Source of the DNA: Clostridia bacterium | GTDB lineage: Bacteria; Bacillota; Dehalobacteriia; UBA4068 | Direction: 5' to 3' | Length of the DNA: 21,422 nucleotides | Assembly: GCA_012515255.1 (NCBI GenBank) | Contig: JAAYYR010000059.1 | Span: 1-21,422, forward strand | Shown: positions 15,480 through 21,422 of the stretch, one piece after another | How the letters are laid out: every line of letters starts with the position of its first letter | Position numbering within the stretch: position 1 is the stretch's first letter | Notes under the pieces: generated by a model | Told to the model about the DNA's origin: nothing | What the model saw: the letters and a program-made list of their open reading frames with translations, nothing else | The model's database searches: none | Translations under genes and position numbers: made by a program

Positions 15480-16255
15480 TATTGGCGCTCCTTTGCCTCG
15501 TCCCAAATTTGATCCAGCTCAGCCAAATCCAGCTGCAGCCACGATTGACCGCGCTCTGCGATCACTTTATCCATATAATCGCAGCGGCCGATAAAGCTGC
15601 GCACACAGCGGCGCAAAGCATCCTCGGCGTCGATATCGAGAAAGCGGGCCATATTAACGATAGAGAAAAGCACATCGCCCAGCTCGGCGGTTCTTTCCTC
15701 CGCGGTTTGGGCCGCGTCCAGCTCTGCCAGCTCTTCTGCGAGCTTGGTTCGCGGGCCGCTGATATCGTCCCAGTCGAAGCCAACACGCGCCGCTTTTTCC
15801 TGCGCTTTTTGAGCCAGCATCAGCGCCGGCAGATTCTCGTTTAGCTTCATCAAGCCGCGATTGCTTTTTCCGTCGCTATTCTTTTCCTTAGCCTTGATCT
15901 CCTCCCACATAGTCAGCACCTGCTCGGCGTTTTCCGCGCTCGCTTCGCCAAAAATATGCGGATGGCGGCGGATCATTTTGGCGCTGATTGCCGCGACGAC
16001 GTCGTCGATAGTAAATCTCCCCTGCTCCGCCGCGATCTGGGCATGAAAGACGATTTGCAGCAGCACATCGCCTAGCTCATCGCAAAAAGCGGCGTCGTCT
16101 CCGGCGTCGATAGCGTCCAGCACCTCATAGGCTTCCTCTAATAAATAACGCTTGAGGCTGTGATGATCCTGCTGCCGATCCCAGGGGCAGCCGCCCTCGC
16201 CGCGCAGCCGCGCCATAATGTCGATTAATTCCTGCCATTTTTCCTTATCAGCCAT
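15479..16255 (-). CDS. mazG: Nucleoside triphosphate pyrophosphohydrolase
   Basis: It hydrolyses (d)NTPs to monophosphates and pyrophosphate, cleaning damaged nucleotides. The 258-residue product has two MazG repeats. The first has CPWDRQQ near 23-29, EEAYE at 40-44, ELGDVL at 60-65 and RRHPHIFG at 96-103. The second has EELAELD at 174-180 and ELGDVLFSIVN at 191-201. The metal-binding EE...ExxD pattern is intact in both. Unlike Bacillus YabN, there is no N-terminal methylase domain. AAGGAG precedes the ATG. The 116-base gap to the pilus ATPase gene contains no clear terminator. Coupling to rqcP through a TAATG overlap implies one transcript. Confidence 0.93.
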   Translation of the reverse strand: MADKEKWQELIDIMARLRGEGGCPWDRQQDHHSLKRYLLEEAYEVLDAIDAGDDAAFCDELGDVLLQIVFHAQIAAEQGRFTIDDVVAAISAKMIRRHPHIFGEASAENAEQVLTMWEEIKAKEKNSDGKSNRGLMKLNENLPALMLAQKAQEKAARVGFDWDDISGPRTKLAEELAELDAAQTAEERTAELGDVLFSIVNMARFLDIDAEDALRRCVRSFIGRCDYMDKVIAERGQSWLQLDLAELDQIWDEAKERQ

Positions 16256-16371
16256 ACTATCTCCTTATCGCTATCAATCAGGTAAAACAGCCGGGGCCGC
16301 GCCTGGACCGATTCTCTTTGTCAATGTGCTCCAGCGCCGCCATGGTTATTCTTTGCGGCATGACCGAGGGC

Positions 16372-18063
16372 TTATACGTAATAAGCGGCCTTATGCAGCT
16401 CGTCCACAGTGGTGACGCCGGTTTTCACCAAATCGGCAGCCGCTTCCCGCAGCAATGTCATGCCCTGATTGCGGATGGCATACTCCTCAATTTCATCCGG
16501 CGTCGCGCCTTTGCTAATCATATGGCGGATTTCTTTATCGATAACCAGCATCTCATGGATGGCAATGCGGCCGCGATAGCCGGTATTATTGCACATATGG
16601 CAGCCCCGGCCCCTTCTTAGTTTGCCGGTAACCCCATAGCCCAGGGCTGCTTTTTCCCATTCATCCGCCTCGTATTCATAAGCGCAGTCCGGGCAGATTT
16701 TTTTCACCAGGCGCTGAGCCAGCAGTCCAACTAGGGAGTTGGCGATCAGGTGGCGCTGCACACCCATATCCTCCAGGCGAACAATGGCCGAGGTGGCGTC
16801 GTTGGTATGCAGCGTGGACAGCACAAGATGCCCGGTGATCGCCGCCCGTACCGCAATCCGGGCTGTTTCCGAATCCCGGGTTTCGCCCACCATGATGATA
16901 TCCGGGTCCTGACGCAAAATCGAGCGCAGGCCGGTCTCGAAAGTTAGTCCCGCCGGCGGGTTGATCTGTGTTTGGTTGACCCGGGCGATATTCTTTTCCA
17001 CGGGGTCTTCCACAGTAGAGATATTGACCGAGCGCTGCACTAATTCCCGCAACACCATATAAAGGGTGGTCGTCTTGCCGGAGCCTGTCGGACCGGTAAG
17101 GAAGATAATGCCATGGGGGAGCTTTAACATATTGCTCATCTTGGCGTAATTAGCCTTATTCATGCCAAAAGTCAAGTCATTATCGATTTTGGCATTGGTA
17201 TTAAGCAGCCGTAGCACCGCCTTTTCCCCATACACAGTCGGTAATACCGCCACGCGCAGATTTATATCCGTGCCATCAAGGACGATGCGGAAATGGCCGT
17301 CCTGAGGTAATCTTTTCTCCGCGATATTGAGATTAGCAAGGATTTTAATCCTAGCGATCAGAGGCTGATGCAGGCTGCTGTCCAAAGTGACGAAATCAAC
17401 GATAGTGCCGTCTACCCGCATGCGGATATTGGTATTGTTTTCGAAAGGCTCTACATGGATATCGCTGGCATTGATATTATAACCGCGCAGCAGCAGGGAA
17501 TTCAAAAGCTTAACGACCGGGGCGTCGTCCGCTTCCGCGCCGGCAAGACCCAGGTCCAGCCCAGGCGCATCAATTTTGCCGGCATTTTGATTGGCGCTTG
17601 AGGCAGCGCTGCGGGCCAGCACTTCGGAATAATAGTACTCGATCGCCCGCTTCATCGAAGCCTCGAATGTTAGAGCCAATTCCAGCGGCATTTGGCTCAC
17701 TTGCCGCACCTCCTCGATGCCAAAGAAGTCCAGCGGATCTGTGCAGGCGACCAACAATTTGCCGTCCACTATATCCACTGGGATCATCTGATGCTTGATG
17801 GCATAGGCTTTGGGCAGCTTTTCTACCGCGGGCAGATGCACTGAAAAATTATCCAGCTGCAGCAAAGGCAGCCCCAGGCGTTTGGCCAAGGCTTTTAGCT
17901 TTTGCTCCTCGCTAATATATCCCAGCTCGACGAGCAGGTCAGCCAGCCGCTTCCGCCGATCCTGCTTCTGCAGGCCGAGTGCAAATTCCAACTGCTCCTC
18001 AGTGATATAGCCATAACCCACCAAAATTTCGCCGATGCGGATATTCTCAATTGGCGCTGCCAT
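16372..18063 (-). CDS. pilB: Type IV pilus / type II secretion assembly ATPase
   Basis: This hexameric cytoplasmic motor drives pilus or pseudopilus assembly. The 563-residue product has two N-terminal MshEN-type repeats (about 9-32 and 39-63). Then come Walker A GPTGSGKTTT at 324-333, the Asp box VEDPVE at 351-356, Walker B around DPDIIMVGE at 386-394, and the His box STLHTNDA at 416-423. A zinc site is formed by Cys457, 460, 488 and 491. The zinc site and length fit PilB/GspE extension motors, not the retraction motor PilT. The ATG at 18063 is preceded by GGAGG with 5-base spacing; another ATG 4 codons upstream overlaps that site. It lies 47 bases after the prepilin genes. PilB and GspE cannot be separated from this alone. 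Confidence 0.92.
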   Translation of the reverse strand: MAAPIENIRIGEILVGYGYITEEQLEFALGLQKQDRRKRLADLLVELGYISEEQKLKALAKRLGLPLLQLDNFSVHLPAVEKLPKAYAIKHQMIPVDIVDGKLLVACTDPLDFFGIEEVRQVSQMPLELALTFEASMKRAIEYYYSEVLARSAASSANQNAGKIDAPGLDLGLAGAEADDAPVVKLLNSLLLRGYNINASDIHVEPFENNTNIRMRVDGTIVDFVTLDSSLHQPLIARIKILANLNIAEKRLPQDGHFRIVLDGTDINLRVAVLPTVYGEKAVLRLLNTNAKIDNDLTFGMNKANYAKMSNMLKLPHGIIFLTGPTGSGKTTTLYMVLRELVQRSVNISTVEDPVEKNIARVNQTQINPPAGLTFETGLRSILRQDPDIIMVGETRDSETARIAVRAAITGHLVLSTLHTNDATSAIVRLEDMGVQRHLIANSLVGLLAQRLVKKICPDCAYEYEADEWEKAALGYGVTGKLRRGRGCHMCNNTGYRGRIAIHEMLVIDKEIRHMISKGATPDEIEEYAIRNQGMTLLREAAADLVKTGVTTVDELHKAAYYV

Positions 18064-18110
18064 TTTTACCTCCATGCTTTAGGCTGCTTATTAATAGCGG
18101 CCGCTAGATT

Positions 18111-18668
18111 TTACTGGTTTTGGATAAAGCAAATCCGGGGATTAGCTTCGCCGCCCGACAAATCGTAAGCGCCCCGACCGGCGCTCATGCCGACATTCAG
18201 CAGCCGAAAGGAAGAATCGCGGACAAAAACAGGCTTATCGTTTTTATCCAGCACCTCCAAATGCAAATAGAACATATCATTGCTGATGCTCGCCGTATAC
18301 ATGATACTGCAGCCCTGATAAAGTTCGGCGTCTATCGGCGCAAAAACAGCGCCTGCCGCATCTTTTTGATAATACAGCAAACCATCGTCGACATAGATGG
18401 CCTGGGGGAAATCTTCCTGACCGCCCTCGCCCGCCCGTATCAGGCAGATGCCAAGGGCGTCGTCCAGCCTGGCTTCGATAAAGTCATAGGCCGAGTCTCC
18501 CAGTTGTTGCGCCTGATCAAGGCTGCTACCGCCCAAAAAGGCTTTGACCGCGCTTAATGACAACGCGGCGACCATTGCCAGCACGCCCAAAGATATGAGC
18601 AAAGCCACAATCGTTTCGATCAGGGTGAGGCCGCGTTGATCCTGAATTAGGGGCCGCCGCTTTTTCAT
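18111..18668 (-). CDS. Prepilin-like minor (pseudo)pilin
   Basis: The 185-residue product has a short basic leader followed by G-LTLIETIVALLISLGVLAM, a type III signal: cleavage after Gly13, Glu18 at position +5 and a hydrophobic helix of about 20 residues. The first mature residue would be leucine rather than the usual phenylalanine. The globular part contains two tyrosines in LLYYQ and a C-terminal CF pair, resembling PilW/GspJ-sized minor pilins, but I cannot assign a subtype. The ATG has GGAGGGG upstream. It begins 12 bases after the preceding prepilin gene and is followed by the assembly ATPase. Confidence 0.85.
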   Translation of the reverse strand: MKKRRPLIQDQRGLTLIETIVALLISLGVLAMVAALSLSAVKAFLGGSSLDQAQQLGDSAYDFIEARLDDALGICLIRAGEGGQEDFPQAIYVDDGLLYYQKDAAGAVFAPIDAELYQGCSIMYTASISNDMFYLHLEVLDKNDKPVFVRDSSFRLLNVGMSAGRGAYDLSGGEANPRICFIQNQ

Positions 18669-18680
18669 TCTTTGCCCCTC

Positions 18681-19052
18681 CTAATGAGCCTGATCAGGTA
18701 CGAAAGCGCTCATGGTCTGGTTTGGCTCAGCGCCGTCGCTCGTCCGGCTGTAATAGCGGCCGGACACCGTATAGGCCGTTGCGCCAACGCGAAAGCTAAG
18801 CGTCGCCGCGCTGCCGCCGCTACCCGTAGCAATGGCTTGCTCCACTTTTGCATAGGCTTGCTCCGCATTGGAGCCCATTATCGCGCCGCGGCGGAAAATA
18901 GCAAAGGCCGTGCGGTCCGCCGTCAGCGCCATCAAAGCCAGCAGGGCGACAATGGCGATGGATAAGATCACCTCGACCAGAGTGAAGCCGCCGCCTGCTC
19001 CGCGATAAGGTTTTCGGCACGTTTTAATAAATGTTTCCCGCTGTTGACGCAT
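18681..19052 (-). CDS. Small prepilin-like protein
   Basis: The 123-residue product has a 22-residue basic leader ending GGG, then FTLVEVILSIAIVALLALMAL. This is a canonical prepilin site, with cleavage after Gly22 and Glu27 at +5, giving a mature protein of about 100 residues. The domain after the helix is short, and SFRVGATAYTVSGRYY suggests a compact beta-sheet. This fits a minor pilin of the GspI/PilV size class. The ribosome-binding site AGGTG overlaps the stop codon region of the upstream gene. It needs a prepilin peptidase, which is not encoded in the window. Confidence 0.85.
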   Translation of the reverse strand: MRQQRETFIKTCRKPYRGAGGGFTLVEVILSIAIVALLALMALTADRTAFAIFRRGAIMGSNAEQAYAKVEQAIATGSGGSAATLSFRVGATAYTVSGRYYSRTSDGAEPNQTMSAFVPDQAH

Positions 19053-19060
19053 ACTCGCAC

Positions 19061-20254
19061 CTAGTTCAAAATGTATTTATCATTGTCCCAGCGATGCATT
19101 TCCTTTGCGCCGTCACCCATAGGGCCGCTCTCCGAGGTCGGGACATACGTAAAATCAAGACTGCCCAAAAGGGAGATATTCCTGGCATGAATAGCGCCGC
19201 GCATCTTCACTCCGTCGGAAAGCATAATCACCGTTGATTGCGCAGTATAAACATAGATATAAGCGTCGCCAGGATCCCTGATTCTCAAAGCGCCATTGAC
19301 AATAATAAAAATTCGCGGCGCGGTTCCCGTCGCAGCCTCTACATTAAGGTCAAAGGTTTTGCCGGAGGGTACTAAAATATAATAATCATGATCATCATCC
19401 ACTTTGACGACGGTCTGGTCATTGGTGACGCCAAGCTTATAGTAAATATCCTCGCCTTCCGTTAAGTCTACTGTAACGCCGCTGCCATTAATGATTGGCG
19501 CGGTGACGGGAAATTTAGTATTATTTGTAATGACAGGCAGCGGATAGCCTGCGTAGCCCGCTTGAAGCGGGTAGTCTTTCAACTCGACTCCAGGCAGCCG
19601 GCTGTTCCAGTCCTGCGGGTTTTGCGTGTAAAATACCCCGTCAACGATTATATCCTGAATTGGTTGGCCGGCATAAGACAGAGTCGGCGCGTAGATATCA
19701 CAGTTGCGAATATGTATGGCCGGCTTTTTGCCGCTCGCGAAGCTTAGCTTGGTTTCAGCCGTCAATCCGCAAAAACCGCTGATCAAAGCAGTCGCTGATT
19801 CGCCGTCCGGCTCCTCGGTTAGCTCCATCGTATGGAGAATGCTGATTCCCACCGTAGCCGCTTTTACGCCTTTAGTCGCGGTGGCGCTGACGATGATCTG
19901 ATCGCCCCTTCTTATGATTGAAGCCGCGTCGACAGTCCCCATAGCCGCGGGAAAATCAAAACTGCCGCCGTTGATCTCGATGCTGCCGCCATCCGCAGGG
20001 ATCAGGGGATTGCCATAGTCCGGGGACTCGCCCGCTGCGCAAACGGCCGTGCTGCCATCGATTAGCGAGGCGATTGCTTCGGCTGCCGAACGGGCCGTAA
20101 GATAGGCCTGATCAGCTACGGCATTATTGAGATTGCGCGCGGCATAAGCCCGGCTGACCATCAAGGTGCCGGCTATCATGATGGCCGCGATAATCATGGT
20201 TACCGCCGCCCAGACCAGGACATAGCCCGCTTCAGCTTTTTTGTTTTGCCGCAT
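19061..20254 (-). CDS. PilX-like membrane-anchored pilus-associated protein
   Basis: The 397-residue product has a short basic N-terminus, then AGYVLVWAAVTMIIAAIMIAG as a single membrane helix (about 9-30). A polar segment rich in Ala and Asn follows and then a large extracytoplasmic region. The N-terminus resembles PilX-type proteins but lacks the Glu at +5 of normal prepilins. The last third (about residues 295-370) reads as short repeated beta-strands (RIFIIVNGALRI, AYIYVYTAQSTVIML, MRGAIHARNISLLGSL). This recalls the beta-solenoid-like region often found at the end of PilX-like proteins. AAGGAG precedes the ATG. It sits between the PilO-like and prepilin genes, so a role in pilus tip assembly or adhesion is inferred, not shown. 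Confidence 0.75.
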   Translation of the reverse strand: MRQNKKAEAGYVLVWAAVTMIIAAIMIAGTLMVSRAYAARNLNNAVADQAYLTARSAAEAIASLIDGSTAVCAAGESPDYGNPLIPADGGSIEINGGSFDFPAAMGTVDAASIIRRGDQIIVSATATKGVKAATVGISILHTMELTEEPDGESATALISGFCGLTAETKLSFASGKKPAIHIRNCDIYAPTLSYAGQPIQDIIVDGVFYTQNPQDWNSRLPGVELKDYPLQAGYAGYPLPVITNNTKFPVTAPIINGSGVTVDLTEGEDIYYKLGVTNDQTVVKVDDDHDYYILVPSGKTFDLNVEAATGTAPRIFIIVNGALRIRDPGDAYIYVYTAQSTVIMLSDGVKMRGAIHARNISLLGSLDFTYVPTSESGPMGDGAKEMHRWDNDKYILN

Positions 20255-20268
20255 AAGCGCTCCTTGGC

Positions 20269-20925
20269 TTAATACAAATAGACCGCGATCTCGGCGGAAA
20301 GTATGGCGTATAGCTCCCGCCCCGCGAGCGCCGGCTGCACCGGGTCGTCAAAATTGACCGCGACAGGGGCTGCCGGCGGCACCGTAGCATCGACGCTGAT
20401 CGCAAGGGAAACTGCCCGCGCATAGGTAAGGGTCTCCAGTTCGGCCAAAAAGGCCAATATGCGCGCCTCACTGCCCGACGCCATGATCTGAATGCTATTG
20501 CTGTAGATCAGCGGGCCGTCGGCCGCCGCCTCGCCAGACCCCGATATTGCGGCCGGCGGCTGATATGGCGCTACCGGTGCCGCTATGGTATCGGACATCA
20601 GCAATGATATAGGTGTCAGATTATGCTTGAGCAGCAGCGTGGTCATCATGGCTTCCAGGCGTTCATTGGCCGAGTAGGCGTAAAAATCCTCTCCCGCCTC
20701 CAGCGCTTTCTCCTCAAGCCGCTCCAGCTCGCTTTGCAGCCCGGGATAGAGATTGGCCGCGGCTTTGGCTTCGCTTACCGTCATCTGCCGCGCCAGCAAT
20801 TCCTCTTTGAGCGCCATATTACGCTCGGCGGCGGGCAAAATCAGCGCGTACAGGCCGCCGATAGCGATTGCCAGCAGCAGGCAGATATAAAGCAGCAGTT
20901 TTTCCCTTTTGCTCAGCTTATACAT
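20269..20925 (-). CDS. pilO: PilO/GspM-like inner-membrane assembly protein
   Basis: The 218-residue product has a basic cytoplasmic start (MYKLSKREK), one membrane helix (about 10-31), a charged heptad-like region (about 34-75) likely to be coiled coil, and a C-terminal domain of alternating strands and helices. A Pro/Ala/Gly-rich stretch lies near 115-130. This is the plan of PilO, which pairs with PilN in the alignment complex. The start at 20925 has GGAGGTG upstream and overlaps the end of the preceding gene by 8 bases. An in-frame start 32 codons earlier would lie inside that gene and lacks support. Sequence similarity in PilO is low, so the call rests on topology and neighbours. Confidence 0.75.
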   Translation of the reverse strand: MYKLSKREKLLLYICLLLAIAIGGLYALILPAAERNMALKEELLARQMTVSEAKAAANLYPGLQSELERLEEKALEAGEDFYAYSANERLEAMMTTLLLKHNLTPISLLMSDTIAAPVAPYQPPAAISGSGEAAADGPLIYSNSIQIMASGSEARILAFLAELETLTYARAVSLAISVDATVPPAAPVAVNFDDPVQPALAGRELYAILSAEIAVYLY

Positions 20926-21422
20926 CGCCGCCACCTCCCGGTAAAAACGCGTTGACCGAAAATACATAATTCCGATAAGCGCCGCTGCTGCTCCTATCCG
21001 CAGCGTAGCCGTAATAAGCAATAGAGCTGAAGCCGCCGCTCGAGCGCAGCCGGGACACGAACCAGGCGGCCCTGGTCGCGGAATCAGCCTCGGCCAGCAA
21101 AATCAATTCGCCGCTCTCCCGGTGAAAATCCAAGGACTGCAAAGCGACAAATCCCCCGGCGCAGCCCAGTATCCTCAGGTAAGCGGCATGATCAAGGCTG
21201 GGATAAGAATCAAGGTTCGCCTTGGCCTCCCGCAGGCTGAACAGCGTATGTTCTATAGCTTGCTTTTGCGCAGTTAGGGCCTGTACATTGGCATAGTCCG
21301 CCGCAACCTGGTCATTGCCCAGATACGCATCCGCCGCCGCGATTTGCCGGGGAATAATCAAAGAGTTTTGTACGAAAAAGAAGGCCCAGCCAGCCACAAC
21401 CAGTAGCAGCAGAACAATCAGC
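20918..21422 (-). CDS. pilN: PilN-like pilus assembly protein (5' end outside window)
   Basis: The frame stays open to the window edge and reads a hydrophobic helix (LIVLLLLVV, then AGWAFFFVQ), so the GTG at 21397 is not the true start. After the helix comes an Ala- and Gln-rich, probably coiled-coil stretch. A domain with DFHRESGELILLAEA and a C-terminal YRNYVFSVNAFL follows. The latter matches the usual PilN ending, with an aromatic-valine-phenylalanine strand. PilN links the cytoplasmic actin-like PilM to PilO. PilM would be expected just beyond the right edge. The TAA overlaps the start of the PilO-like gene. Confidence 0.75.
   Translation of the reverse strand, partial: LIVLLLLVVAGWAFFFVQNSLIIPRQIAAADAYLGNDQVAADYANVQALTAQKQAIEHTLFSLREAKANLDSYPSLDHAAYLRILGCAGGFVALQSLDFHRESGELILLAEADSATRAAWFVSRLRSSGGFSSIAYYGYAADRSSSGAYRNYVFSVNAFLPGGGGDV

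Noticed and set aside
16278..16361. 28-codon minus-strand frame between the pilus ATPase gene and mazG
   Set aside because: No ribosome-binding site and no recognisable product. It is probably chance in a 116-base gap.
18095..18106. 12-bp palindrome TAGCGGCCGCTA between the prepilin and ATPase genes
   Set aside because: Too short a stem and no T-run. It is probably just GC-rich spacer, and the genes look like one transcript.

Overview
The window looks like a chromosomal segment of a fairly GC-rich bacterium of the Bacillota. Every convincing protein gene but one lies on the minus strand, so transcription runs from right to left. The phylum inference rests on four things: a MazG-RqcP pair as in the Bacillus yabN-yabO region, a clostridial-type long PurL, a PurF with propeptide and iron-sulfur cysteines, and a split PurH/PurO arrangement. 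Type IV pilus genes together with this purine layout would fit a Negativicutes-like or other clostridial lineage, but that placement is inference.

Reading with transcription, the right end (about 16.4-21.4 kb) is a type IV pilus or type II secretion-like cluster: a PilN-like protein cut by the window edge, a PilO-like protein, a PilX-like membrane-anchored protein, two prepilin-like proteins and a PilB/GspE ATPase. Next comes the pair mazG-rqcP (15.2-16.3 kb), ending in a probable intrinsic terminator.

The 620-base stretch 14587-15206 has no convincing protein gene. It holds a strong sigma-A-type promoter, a hairpin at the predicted transcript start, a rod-like foldable segment that I propose as a 6S RNA candidate, and an intrinsic terminator about 80 bases before purE.

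From 14.6 to 0.8 kb runs a long purine operon: purE-purF-purM-purN-purO-purH-purD-purL-guaB-purB. Several genes overlap or nearly touch. Together the products take PRPP to IMP and on to XMP, except that purC (SAICAR synthetase) and purK are absent. The last two steps to IMP use a stand-alone AICAR transformylase plus an archaeal-type cyclohydrolase (PurO). The IMP dehydrogenase closely resembles the Tritrichomonas foetus enzyme, including its diagnostic residues at the same numbering, and PurB belongs to the eukaryote-like subtype.

The left end holds a small lipoprotein gene of unknown function, a perfect 36-bp palindrome that probably acts as a two-way terminator, and the possible tail of a convergent plus-strand gene. 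I see no mobile elements, CRISPR arrays, tRNA or rRNA genes. The best candidates for something unusual are the structured RNA upstream of purE and the protozoan-like IMP dehydrogenase.
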